Assembly (NCBI RefSeq): GCF_016808335.1
Contig: NC_053141.1
Span: 3,485,326 to 3,549,325, forward strand
Direction: 5' to 3'
Length of the DNA stretch: 64,000 nt
Source: Panicum virgatum
Lineage: Eukaryota; Streptophyta; Magnoliopsida; Poales; Poaceae
The notes beneath the pieces are model-generated. The model saw only the letters and a list, made by a program, of their open reading frames with translations. It ran no database searches and was not told the DNA's origin. Shown piece by piece: positions 21,189 through 33,300 of the stretch. Every line of letters begins with the position of its first letter. Positions within the stretch are counted from its first letter, which is position 1. The translations under genes and the position numbers were made by a program.

Positions 21189-22929
21189 CCATGTACTTCA
21201 GCTGATCTCCATTTGGGACGATGAGGACCACACCAGCTCCAGCCCACTTCTTGCGGACGGACCCGTCGAAGAAGAGTGTCCAGTGGGGCTCGGTGAAGAC
21301 TGGTGTCCTGATTTCCGGCTTCGGGGGTCCGGCGTTGAAGTCTGGACCCCCAGAATTGCTTGGGGAAGGAGTCCATTCCGCTATGAAATCAGCCAGGATC
21401 TGGCTCTTGACTGCATGGCGAGGCTGGAAGTCCAACTGGAACTCAGCCAATTCTGCTGCCCACTTGGTGATATTGCCCGTGGTGTTGGAGTTATGCAGGA
21501 TTGCTCTTAGCGGGTAAGAGGTCACTACGACAACTCGGTGTGCCTGAAAGTAGTGGCGCAGTTTCCTGGACGCAATAAGTATTGCATAGATAAGCTTATG
21601 CGTCTCAAGATACCTGGCCTTCGCCTCATGGGGGACTTCACTGACGTAGTAGACTGGCTTTTGGATGGTCCGGACCCTGGTGACCGGGTCCAGCTCGTCC
21701 ATATCCACCACGTCAGGTCCTTGAGCCCCCAGCGGTTCCGGGTTCCGACTGGGACGAGGCTCCTCCGGACCCCCTTGACCGGGGTCCGGACCTTCAAGCA
21801 GAGGTGAGGCTGACGGGCCCCCATGTCTGGGGTCTGGCTCACCATCCTTGGGTGGGGAGACCCTGGTGTCCCCCTGGAGAGCTTGCTCCGTCCTCTCGGC
21901 GACCAGCACCATGCTGACCGCTTCTGCAGACGCAGCAAGATGCAGAAACATCTCACCAGGCTCTGGAGCCACCAATACTGGCAGTGAGGTGAGATGTTGC
22001 TTCAGCTCCTGGAAGGCTTGCTCAGCCTCTTCGGTCCAAGAGAATGGACCGGACCTCCTCAATAGCTTGAAGAAGGGGAGGGCCCTCTCAGCCAGCCTCG
22101 ATATGAAGCGGCTAAGAGCGGCGAGAGGTCCAGTAAGCTTCTAGACGTCCTTGATATGGCCAGGAGGCCTCATCGCCTCGATCGCCTTGATCTTGGCTGG
22201 GTTTGCCTCGATGCCTCGATGTGAAACCAGGAAACCCAGCAGCTTCCCTGCCGAGACGCCGAAGTTGCACTTCTCGGGATTCACCTTCGTGCGCGTGGCA
22301 CGCAGCCGGTCGAAGACGAGGGACAGGTCCTCAACTAGTGTTGACCCTACCTTAGTCTTGACCACAATATCATCAATATACACCTCAACGATATCTCTAA
22401 TTAGATTACAGAAGGTTTTGTTCATAGCTCGTACAAACGTGGGTAAGGCATTCCTTAGACCATATGGCATGACAATATAGCAATAAAGCCCATCTACTGT
22501 TACAAAAGCAGTATGCTTCCTATCCTCTCTAGACATCTGAATCTGGTGGAAACTAGAGTATGCATCTAGAAAAGACAAAAGGTTGCACCCGGAGGTGGAA
22601 TCCACGGTCTGATCGATACGTGGAAGAGGATAGGGGTCTCTAGGACATGCCTTGTTGAGGCTGGTGTAGTCGATGCACATCCAAAGCTTCCCATTGGCCT
22701 TTGGGACGACGACCGGATTGGCCAACCACTCGGGGTGGTGGACCTCCTCGATGAAGCCAGCGTGTAGGAGCTTGCGGACTTCTTCACGGATGAAGTTCTG
22801 CCGCTCCACGGACTGCTTCCGAGGCTTTTGGTGCACCGGCGTGGCGTCGGGGTAGATCCTCAGATTGTGCTCGATCACTTCCCTGGGGATCCCGGGCATC
22901 TGTGACGGTTCCCAGGCGAACACGTCCAC
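21189..22929 (-). pseudogene. Gypsy-1 pol 5' part: reverse transcriptase and start of RNase H
   Basis: Minus-strand motifs in order: VFAWEPSQMPGI, REEVRKLLHAGFIEEV, VVVPKANGKLWMCIDYTSLN, DPYPLPRIDQTVD, LSFLDAYSSFHQI, VMPYGLRNALPTFVRAMN and the catalytic YIDDIVVKTK. A TAG at 22141-22143 (probably from CAG, before KLTGPLAALSRFISRL) separates this from the connection and RNase H part (21189-22062: SGPFSWTEEAEQAF, LYAILIASRKLRHYFQAH, then TLFFDGSVRKK). The RNase H is then cut by the solo LTR. The part between EAV and RTIQKPVYYVSE is longer than usual and Pro/Gly-rich. Confidence 0.9.
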
Positions 22930-22962
22930 ATTTGCCCGGAGGAAAGTGATGAGCGTGTCTTC

Positions 22963-24719
22963 CTATTTCTCCTTCAGGTTCCCCGCAGCAATCTGCACCG
23001 TCTTCACGGGAACATCGTCCGGATCAGACGGTTGAACCCTAGGTGCCATTGTAGGCGCCCTGGGTTGCGAGGTGGATGGGTCCTCCTCGAAACGTGCAGC
23101 CTCTACCGCCAGAGCATGCAGTCTCTCAACTGCAGCGACGGCAGCGGTGCGGTCACCCCGCACGGTGAGGACACCGGCAGGAGAAGGCATCTTCAAGACC
23201 AAATACCCGTAATGGGCAATGGCCATGAAGCGGTAGAGAGCCGGCCGGCCAATGATGGCGTTGAACGGGAGGTTCACCTCCGCAACATCGAACTGAACGC
23301 TCTCTGTGCGGAAGTTCTCCTCGGTCCCGAACGTGACCGGCAGTGTGATGCTCCCCAGAGGGAACACCGGATGTGGGCCCACTCCGGAGAATGGGCGAGA
23401 GGGAGTCAGCTTGGACTCCGGGATCTGCAGCTGCTTGAACGCTGCATAGCTGATGACGTTGAGGCCAGCCCCACCGTCGATCAGCACGTGGTAGAGCTTG
23501 ACGTTGGATATGACAGGGGCAGTGACTAGAGGTAGTACACCGGCCCCAGCCATATTCTTTGGGCAGTCGGATGGCCCAAAAGAGATGGTGGTGTTCATCC
23601 ACCTCTGGTGCGGCGCCGCCTTCGGGACCCCTGGCTTCACCGAAAGGACTTCTCGGCGAAGGGTCTTCACATCCTGCCGGGAGACGAGCTCCCAGCTTCC
23701 GCCGTACATTACGTACAGCTTCTTGCGGCGGTCGTCGTTGTCGGAGTCGGAGTTGTCGTCGTGGTACACGCCCTTCAGCTCCCGAGCGGGGGATTGGTAC
23801 CCCAGCTCCTTCTCCCCGGCTGCGGCCCCACTGTCGAAGGCCTTCTCCTTACCAGGCCGCTGGCGAGGAGGGGGTGAACCGTCCTTGGAGGACTGCTCAT
23901 GCCGCCCACTAACCCACATCACGAACTTCTGGATCTCGCAGCAGTCAGCGGCCATGTGGCGAGCGGTTGGATGCACTGGGCACGATCCTCCACTTCCACC
24001 TTGCGGGCGAGGGCGTTTGCCATGTGCATTCTGGCCCCCAGCCGCTGCTGCAACGACTGGTCCGCCAGGATGTGGCTCCCCGCGACTCCGGTTCTTGTTC
24101 TTCTTCTTCTTGACACCGCCCTGAGCGGTAGCACCAGAGCCACCAGCTTTGGCGTCTCCGTCTTGGGGGGTTGAGTGCCATGCGCGGCCCTCAGCGGCTC
24201 TGGCACACTTGTCTGCCAGGGAGAAAAGCGTGGTAACGCTTTCCACCTCGTGCGTCGCCAGCTTCTCGAGCATCTTCTCATCACGTACCCCCTGGTGGAA
24301 AGCAGTGATAATAGACGCATCGGAGATACGAGGAATGGTACCCCGTACCTTGGTGAAGCGCGAGATGAATGCCCGGAGCATCTCTCCGGGTTTTTGCCTC
24401 ACGGCGTGGCGGTGGGCCTCCACACCATGCTGCTGGGACGCACTGGCGAAGTTCGCAGTGAACCTCGCACAGAGCTCCTCCCAGGACTGGATCGTCCTAG
24501 GAGTAAGGTTCATGAGCCAAGTCCGGGCTGGCCCGGTCAAGGCTACATGAAAGTAGCTTGCCATGACGGCGTTGTTACCACCAGCTGCTGTGATGGCGGT
24601 AACATACACCTACAGGAATTCCGACGGGTTAGTGGTACCGTCGTACTTCTCTGGCAGGTGCGGGCGGAATTTGGACGGCCATGCCACTACGCGGAGGTGA
24701 TCTGCCAGCGCAGTGCAGC
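22963..24719 (-). pseudogene. Gypsy-1 gag and aspartic protease
   Basis: The 548-residue open part (22963-24609) starts with the retrotransposon gag domain (SYFHVALTGPARTWLMNL, WEELCARFTANFAS, ETLR-type QKPGEMLRAFISRF). It has a CHCC-like knuckle region (SCPVHPTARHMAADC) and ends with a pepsin-like protease: the active-site motif LIDGGAGLNVIS has DGG where DTG or DSG is normal, followed by IIGRPALYRF. Upstream, 24610-24719 continues the gag ([18 protein letters not shown]) across an in-frame TAG up to the Gypsy-2 insertion. A TAG at 22960-22962 separates protease from reverse transcriptase. Confidence 0.9.
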
Positions 24720-24724
24720 CCACC

Positions 24725-25930
24725 TGTTGTCGGTCGAAACCCACCGGCAAGCAGCGACAGGCAACACGAAGAGCCGGGAGGTCGCCGGGGCGCTGGCAGG
24801 CACTGCTCCCTCGTCAACGGCCCGCAATTCCAGCACACGCCGTGGCTTGTGAAGAAGCAGGGCGTGCCACCTGACCTATACCCGATCAGGAAGGTGCGAA
24901 CGTGCTTGCAACGATTTGCCTGCATACACAAACACGTGGAAACATAAGTCCGAGCCGTGGTCGGCTCCCCGGGACGACTATTGCATCGGCTTTAAAGAGC
25001 CGATCGAGTCCCGGTGTCAGATTGGATCTGCTTGCATCCGGATATCAATAAATAAAGCGAATAATTGTAAGGCTGCTTCAATTAAATCTAGTTAATCTAA
25101 TCCACGACGGTAAAAGATTCACTGTTAGATCGGAACATCCTACACGTGATTGGGCCTAATGAATGTAACAGATAACTGAACCTTAACCAAAACAGAGGCC
25201 TAAGAACTAGCAAGAGCCGATTCCCGGAACAATCCCTATCAAGGCTAAAATAAAGCATCTACTACATCACCGGATCATCCAATCCGTTTGCAAGGCCTAA
25301 CCTAGCAGATATTACACCAACTCTTAAGGATAAGAGCAAACCATAACAGATTAGATCTATTAGATGGAAAAGAAGCAGGGTGTTGTCTCTGTGCAACTAA
25401 TTCTATGCAACAAGAATTAGCATAAGATTGAAACATGACTGCACAGAAACAACATGATATTCGTAGATGGTATGCAATGAAAGCACGATGAATCTACTAA
25501 AAGCCATGCTACGAACACCAAGATAACTAGCATTACTCGCCATAAAAAACGCTTCAGTACGAGTAATACCAAGGTAAAAGCAAGAACAACGCTGCCCCGA
25601 TCGCAAGAAGCGATCAGGGAAACATGGCGCTTACTTGGATGAAACCCTAAAATTAGGGGTGGCAGTGCGCCGAGAGTTGTTGTTTTGTGAGACGTGATGA
25701 CGTCCTTCTTCTCATGAATAACATAGGGTACATATTTATAGTCCGGAGACTTGGGAAACAATCTAATTCTATCTTGTCCCGATCGGACTCTATCTCTAAT
25801 CTCGAACTAAATCTAAGGATACATGACCCATGTGGCCCAAATGCTCACGCAGGAGCCGATTTACAAGCCTTCTTAATCTTCTGTTTTAAGCCCAACTTGC
25901 TTTCGGCCCTGTTAATTTATGGCGATAACA
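24725..25930 (-). repeat. Gypsy-2 3' LTR
   Basis: Near-identical to 36992-38188. It carries an extra roughly 20 bp ('aaacataagtccgagccgtgg'-like) near 24940 and lacks a 12-bp duplication near its right end that the other LTR has. The adjoining minus-strand sequence ccaggggggcatg (25931-25943) is the polypurine tract that primes plus-strand synthesis. Confidence 0.95.
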
Positions 25931-25943
25931 CATGCCCCCCTGG
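25931..25943 (-). other. Gypsy-2 polypurine tract
   Basis: On the minus strand, aggggggcatg lies directly against the 3' LTR start (TGTTATCGCC), as expected for the plus-strand primer site. Confidence 0.75.
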
Positions 25944-26188
25944 TTTTGGCAATGATAATTCCAAAACCACTCCGTCACTTCATCTTCCCGTTAATGCTCA
26001 TTAAAACCGCTGCAACCACCAAGGAAGACGCAACGTCTCTGCAACTGGCTCCTCATAGAATGTGAAACTGCCGATCCATCTTCCACCCTTTTACTATTTA
26101 ATCTCACCCCGAATCGGCTCTTCTTCACGGCAAACTCATCTTCCTCCCAAGCCAAGTAGCATAGAAAAACCCCGATCCTCCAGCAGCC

Positions 26189-26734
26189 ATGGCGATTTCT
26201 TCTTCCTCCGGCTCCAACTCCTTCGGAGATTCTTCCCTCTCCTCTTCTCCTTCTTCTTCTTCTCTCTCTGCTTCTTCCATTGACTCCATCCTGGAGAGCC
26301 GAGAGCCGACTCCCTAGTTGAACCCGACAGCAGCGTACGAGGCGCTGGCTCCTCTGCATTGGGATGCAGAGGAGTTCGACTTCGGGGTCGTCTCCGAGGA
26401 GGACGAGCCCGAGACCGAGGGAGAAGACCTGCAACTCCTATTCCAGGAGGAGTTGGAGAGCGACGAAGAAGACTCCTCCTTGGAGGGAGTCGACTCCTCC
26501 TCGGAAGAGGAGATCAACTCCTCCTCCGGCGATGACCTGATAGGAGGGAAATCCTTCTGATTCCTCGGGTCCTCCGAGGAGGACAACGAGGAAGAGAGCG
26601 GCGGCGGCGATGGCTGGAGCGACTTCGGGTCCGAGGGCGGCAGCAGCGCCTTCGGCAGCGACAACGACGACGACGATGACAGCGACGAGGGAGGAGATAC
26701 GCCGGCCCGGAGCCCAAAACGCCATAGGTACTAG
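26189..26734 (+). pseudogene. Antisense accessory gene 1 of Gypsy-2: acidic Ser/Glu/Asp-rich protein (two stops)
   Basis: From the ATG at 26189 one frame runs 181 codons to a stop at 26732-26734, broken by TAG at 26315-26317 and TGA at 26558-26560 (both explicable by C to T). It begins with a Ser-rich stretch (MAISSSSGSNSFGDSS), continues strongly acidic (FDFGVVSEEDEPETEGED, LESDEEDSSLEGVDSSSEEE), and ends with an Asp run and a basic tail SPKRHRY. I know no function. The composition suggests a nuclear or chromatin-associated disordered protein, but that is a guess. It lies between pol and the 3' LTR, opposite to gag-pol and in the same direction as the mobile-domain gene 400 bp further on. 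Confidence 0.6.
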
Positions 26735-26912
26735 GTACCTACGAGCAGTAGAAGTAGTACTGTAGGATTAGGATTGTAAAGCCGAAGGATTAATTCCTTT
26801 GTAAAATTGGCTTTTCCTTGTAAAAACCTTTCCTTTTAATGAAGTCAATTTCCTTCATCTGCTATGTGTTTGATTTATCTTCCAAAAAGCCGATGGCAAC
26901 ACATCAGGCTTC

Positions 26913-26920
26913 TATAAATA
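26913..26920 (+). promoter_or_regulatory. TATA box of the antisense mobile-domain gene
   Basis: TATAAATA lies about 210 bp upstream of the ATG at 27127. An A/C-rich leader follows. This implies that the antisense gene has its own promoter inside the retrotransposon rather than using the LTR. Confidence 0.5.
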
Positions 26921-27126
26921 TCTAAGAGCTGACGAAATTCAAACTAGATGCAACCCGCACAAGAGTAGAGTATTACTTCCACCTTGAACCGAACTCGAAA
27001 CAAGCTCTCAAAGCCGAGCGTAATTCGAAAACCCAGCTCTACAAATTTGAGCAAGAACTTCTCCAAGCATCCGGAATTCAAATCAGAACCCATAGGAATC
27101 AAACCCTAATCCAACAGATCTGAACC

Positions 27127-30053
27127 ATGGCGGATTCTGTAGCTCAGATGACAAATTCTGCAATCGATGATGCGGCAATCTGCGGCCTGAAGGTAATATT
27201 CAGCTTAATTCTTTTCACTTCTTCAGTTCATTACACCTCTGAACAAATTAAACTATGAAATATGGCACCACATGTAAATTTCTGAATTTCTGAACTTCAG
27301 GTGTCAGACATTCTTCTGCCACATCCTTCCAATCCCAAATCCTTTTGTCTTGGCCCACGAACTCATGAAAATCCCATAGATTTAATCTCCTGTGAAACAA
27401 ATAGGATTCCTTTTGTGAGTCAAAACATCGATCTGAACCTCTGGTCCGACTGCTTAAGAGCCTGGCCTAACCCCCTGAGAGCTGGACTACATGGTACAGC
27501 AGAGTAGTAAAAGCTTATATGCTTTTGTGGCAGGAATTGAACATAGCCGACGCACTTAGCTTATCATTATCACCCCTTGACAAAGATGAAAATCTTCTGA
27601 AAACTATCGGCTATTTTTGGTCTGATGCCCTGAATTGTTTTCTCTTTGGTCATGGTCCCATGACCCCTACTCTGTTAGATGTCACCATGATCACTGGCCT
27701 AGACATTGGATCTACTAATCCTGCTGCCCACAAAATGGCAGAAGTCCCCTTTAAACTTTCATCCAAGGTTAACTGCACAAGCTGGGGCACTTACATGAAC
27801 CAGCATATGAAAACAAAAGGTCCAGTGACTGAAAAAGAACACACAACCTTCTTAAATATTTGGCTAGAATTATCTTCCCTTGGCCTATCATTTGGCCCAC
27901 GGCAACCGCACTGGCCTAGGTAAACTTTTCCTTGGAGAAACCTACAGGTATCTCCATTTGATGACATCTAACTTGCTTAACCAAAAGAAACTGAGAACTG
28001 GAGGCTCTTGGTGGTTTATTCAGTTATGGGCACAACTATACTTTCAGCACCAAATCCCAAACTTTCAAGGCCTGACCATGAATTCTTTTCCTGATGAGAG
28101 TGGCAAACCAATTAGATGTACTAGTTATGGCCAAGCTCTGGCAGCAGACTGAATCCGACAGATGCAGCAAAATGGTTCAGAGTCTTCTACAAAGGTCTAG
28201 AGAACCCACTTTATTTTCCATTCACTGAATCTGAAGCTTTTGAGAACCCAACTGCCTTCAGACTAGATAATTTTGCCGATGACGACAGCACTCTGCATCT
28301 ATATTCCCTGATGATCCGACCTGGTTTCCTCCCTATTGGCATGAGTACTTCCAATAGAATTATCAAACCAGGCTATGAAACCTATCAACCAATCATAGCA
28401 ACTCGGCAATTTGGCTTAGGACAAGTCCCTCCCCACTTCCATATCCACCACTTGGTGGAGAGTAGAGCCGATCTGCCTGATGGTCTCACCAGCTCAAGAT
28501 GCTACAGCATGTTCGATGATCTCCACATTCCAATACCAGCCGATCTGCCCTTCATTTCCTCATCAATCGGCTTTAACACTTGGTGGGACATGTGGAAAAC
28601 TCACATTTTCAGAAGAGCTCTAGGTCCTCGACTGCAGCAAATTGACCCTGAATACGTAATCCCCGAAGAAGAGGTACTGAATTTATGCATTCATTCTTTC
28701 TAAGTCTTCTATATCTTCTCTTAACTAATCCTGCTCACCCTATTTGCAGCAACAAGATGATCCAGAACCTATGACCAGCAACGGGGAGCCATTCCACTTC
28801 CTTCCAACTGCCCCTGATGTAATCTTCTGCAAGGGATCACCATCAATGAAGAAAGTGATAATGACTATTCAGCCAGACTTACTTCAGTCGGCTTCTAAAC
28901 GAAGACAATCTTCTGCAAGTGCTGCCCCCCGAATCCCAACCAAGAAAAGGAAGATGATCACAAGGCGAGTCATCAAGAAATCAACACAAGCTTCCCCAAG
29001 TCCATCAGAGTCTAACACCAACCAGGTAATTCATTTTTCCTAAAACCTCTTCCTTTTAGCATACACATGTATTCTGGTTGACTGTAATTCTATCTCCTGG
29101 ACGCAACTGAAGACATCCTCAACGCTGGCAGTTCAGTGCAACACGAAGTCATCATTCATGAAGCTGATGCTAGAGCAACTGAAACTTCCAATACTCTGAT
29201 GGATGTGCATGACGAACAGGCTGACATAATCGAAATCCCTGTTGTCACATCCAAACCAACTGGATCGGCTACACTTGAACCGATCATCCCTCCTTGTTCA
29301 GAACAGGTGACTTTATAAGCCAATTCTGAGCCAGCCGATAGCTTCACAAATGCACCTTGCTCTAACTTCAGATATGTCCATAGGGCTTTGACATTTCAGG
29401 TTTGCTTTCCTTTGACCTGGCATCAATGGGTCTGACTGCCCCTGGAGCAAAAGCACCATCTTTGCAGCAATCGGCTAACTTGGCAGCTTCAACTCATCAA
29501 GGATCTACTATCTGCTCCGATCATTACTCTGGTTGATGATTCTAGCAAGATAAAAGAAATTCTTGAGCAGATAGAATCCCAGCTTCCAGAATCACTTCGA
29601 GTCAAACTTTGGCCAGCCGGCCATCTTCCTTTCTTTCGGGCAGAGGTGAAGGCAGCACAACAGAGAATAGAACTGCGTCATTATCAAATCCCTCTGAAAG
29701 CCGATATCGCTCAGAAGTGCAAACTACTTAACCAAAAGAAGGCAACTCTGGATGCTAAAGCTGATATCTCCGAGAGCACAAGACGACTCAACCTCTTGGA
29801 AAAGGAACTGATGGAGCTTGAAGAAAAGGTCCGCAATACCCAAAGACTAATCCAAGAGGAAAAAGCTTCGATCGCAAACTCCAAGCAGGAAGCCCAAGAA
29901 ATGACTGAACAAATACAAGTAGAGTTTGCAGAGATAAGCACCTTGAGTCGACAGATAATATCAGGCGATGACAAGGACGACGAAGAAATCATTGCAAGAG
30001 CTGACGCTGTACGTGCAAAAGCCATCCATGCCATAGAAGGATTCCTGAACTAG
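27127..30053 (+). pseudogene. Antisense accessory gene 2 of Gypsy-2: plant mobile domain (PMD) protein with C-terminal coiled coil
   Basis: Exon 1 (27127-27192, MADSVAQMTNSAIDDAAICG) ends at a gtaata donor; exon 2 starts after cag at 27301. The PMD (aminotransferase-like, PF10536) is seen in pieces: LGPRTHENPIDL, IGYFWSDALNCFLFGHGPMTPTLLDVTMITGLDI, WLELSSL, then KLFLGETYRYLHLM, WFRVFYKGLENP and PGYETYQPIIATRQFGLGQVPPHF-type motifs. Further introns are 28674-28749 and one starting at 29026. A Lys/Arg-rich tract (KKRKMITRRVIKK) could be a nuclear signal. The last part (29646-30053) is a long coiled coil rich in Glu, Lys and Leu. Stops near 27507 and a frameshift near 27895 break the reading. 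PMD proteins of plants (MAIN/MAIL1) act in the nucleus in silencing and genome stability; the role of element-borne copies is unknown. Confidence 0.7.
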
Positions 30054-30330
30054 TAGAACTTATTCAGAAAACATTTGATGTCGCCTGTTAAACCTGACAC
30101 TTGTACTCATTTAAAACACCTTAAGTCGATGGTCACACATCGGCTCTCTCGCTTCTCATATATTATCTCTTTTTTTACTATCCAACTCAACGTGTTGGCC
30201 TCTCATTCATTCATTTTTTTTACTGGCCAACTCAACGTGTTGGCCTATCTCTTTCTCTCTCTTTTTTTTATTGGCCAACTCAACTTGTTGGCCTATTACA
30301 CTGCAGCCAGATGGATCTTATCGGCTCTTG

Positions 30331-33300
30331 TTAGTCGCCCTCCCACATGCTAGGAAAATATTTCTTGAGGTGTTGGCCATTAACCGCCACAGGAAACTTG
30401 ACACCATCCAACTCCTCAAGCATGTAGGCATTTCCAGGCAAAACCTGATCAACCTTGTACGGCCCGTGCCAAGTTGGAGACCACTTGCCATATTTTCTAT
30501 CTTTGGTTCCCAATGGTAACACTGCCTCCCAAACTAAATCTCCAACCGGGAATTCTTTCGGCCTAACCATTTTATTATATGCACGAGCAACTTTAACCTT
30601 GTTTTTCTTAATCTTCTCCAGTGACCAAAGTCTTAGCTCTGTCAGGTTCTCCACATTGTCATTCATCAAGGCTGCATACTGTTCAGCCGACAGATCATTC
30701 TGAAACTCAACACGTCTCGATCCGGCCGTAATCTCCCATGGTGACACAGCATCTTGGTCGTAGACCAAATGGTATGGTGACGTCTTGATGGATCCATGAC
30801 ACGAAATACGATATGCCCACAAAGCCTCTGACAACACCTCATGCCAGCGCCTAGGATATTCATCAATTTTCCTCTTGATCAGCTTGATCAGGCTCTGGTT
30901 GGATGCTTCAGCTTGTCCATTAGCCTGGGCATAATATGGAGATGATCTGATCAGCTTGAACCTCGTGTCATCGGCGAATTTCCTGAATTCCTCCGAAATA
31001 AAGACCAAACCTCCATCGGTCGTAATGGTCTGAGGGATCCCAAACCTATGGATGATGTGCTCTTTGATGAAACTAATCACATCTTTTGATGTCACCGACC
31101 TCATGGGTACTGCCTCCACCCATTTTGTGAAATAATCCGTAACAGCTAGCAGCCATTGGTGACCTTTGCTTGATGGCGGGTTAATCTGGCCAATCATATC
31201 CATGGCCCAACCCCTGAACGGCCATGGCTTAATAATAGGATTCATTACTGAAGCCGGCACCATCTGAATCTTGCCGAATTTCTGACATGCCTGACATCCC
31301 TTATAATATTTGAAGCAATCTTCAAGCATAGTGGGCCAGTAATAACCCGATCGCCTAATCAGCCACTTCATCTTATGAGCTGATTGATGAGTATCGCAGG
31401 TTCCCTCGTGAACCTCATGCAAGAGCCGATTTGACTCTGAAGGTCCCAGACATTTAAGCAGTAGTCCTTCCAAGGTTCTGTAAAACATATCATCCCCTAT
31501 CAGAACATACTTCATAGCCTTGAGTCTTATCCTCCTGGGTGCCCCTCGAGCCGAATCCTTCAAGTAATTGAAGATATCGGCTCTCCAATCTCCAGGTTCT
31601 AGAAACTGGACCTCTACGTCGACCCCATCGGCCGTTCCCTTATACCCGGAAGCCATCTGTGCCAAATCATTGGCTTCATTGTTCAGAGTCCTCCGTATCC
31701 AGTGGAAATTAATGTATCTGAATCGTGACATCAACTCACGGCATTGCATCCATATCGGAAAAAGAGCCTCGCTCTCACATCTATATTCTTCCGTGAGCTT
31801 AGAAATCACCAGCTTCGAATCTCTAAATATTTTCACCGCTTCTGCACCAGCTTCGAGGAGCAGTTCCATCCCTTTGCTAATGGCTTCATATTCCACCAAA
31901 TTATTGGTGCATGGGGCAGTCATCCTGATGGAAAAAGAGTAAGTCGCCCCTCGAGGCGACACCAACAGAATTCCCACGCCGCACCCATCATCACAAGCCG
32001 ATCTGTCAAAAAAAAACATGGCCCAAGCACGAATAAATAGTGCAGCAATATCAGTGCTGATCCTGTCTGCAACAAGATCCGCCAGTGCCTGTCCTTTGAC
32101 TACTTTTGCAGGCTGATATCGAATATCGAACTCTGACAATGCAAACATCCATTTTCCAAGCCGGCCTTTCAGAACAGGAGCCGACAGCATGTGCTTTATG
32201 ACATCCGATTTGCATATGACAATTGTTTCCGCCGAGAGCAAAATATGACGAAGCTTTGTACATGTAAAGAATAACCAAAGACAAAGCTTCTTGATTTCAG
32301 GATACCTAGTCTTGGCGTCTAACATGCGCCTGCTGAGGTAGAAAACCACCCTCTCCTGGCCGTCGTGCTTCTGGATTAACACCGAGGCAATGGAAGTGTC
32401 ACCCACGGATAGGTACACATAGAACGGCCTATCTTGCTGAGGAGGAACCAACACTGGAGGCTTTGATAAATATTCTTTGATTTCATCGAAAGCTTGTTGC
32501 TGTTCTGCCCCCCAGCGAAACTCATCATCGGATTTGATCTTCACTAAACACATGAACGGTTCGATGCGCCCAGACAGATAAGAAATAAATCGTCTGACAA
32601 AGTTAATTTTACCGATGAGCTTCTGCAACTCTTTCTTCGTAGTAGGTGGCTTCATCATCTTCACAACTTCTTGACTCTTCAGGCCGATCTCGATTCCCCG
32701 TTCATGCACCAGGAATCCCAAATATTGACCGGCCGACACGCCAAAAGCACATTTCTTTGGGTTCATTTTGAGCCCAAACTTCCGAGTCCGCTCCAGGACC
32801 TGACGCAAATCTTCCAGGTGTCCCCCAGCCAACGTGGACTTGACCACGATATCATCAATGTAGATCTCTACCAACTTGCCGATGAGATCATGGAAAATGT
32901 AATTCATGGCACGTTGATATGTTGCACCGGTATTTTTCAATCCAAAGGTCATGACCAAGTATTCGAACAACCCGACTGCACCTGGTACTCTGAACGCGGT
33001 CTTGTGTACATCCTCTGGGGCCATGAAAATCTGGTTGTAGCCGGCATTACCATCCATAAAACTCATCATCTTATGGCCAGCTGTTGCGTTGATCAATGTT
33101 TCTGCAATAGGCATCGGATACTCATCTTTTGGCGTTGCTCTATTGAGGTCTCTGAAATCCACGCAGACTCGCCATCGGCCATCTTTCTTTTGTACAGGGA
33201 CCACGCTAGAGATCCACTCCGCATACCGACATGGTCTGATGAATCGTGCATCCAGCATCTTTTGAACCTCCTTCTTAACCTCCTCTAGGACTTCGGCCTT

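Noticed and set aside
25417..25761. 114-codon frame, repeated at 37663-38028
   Set aside because: It lies wholly inside the Gypsy-2 LTRs and has no domain.
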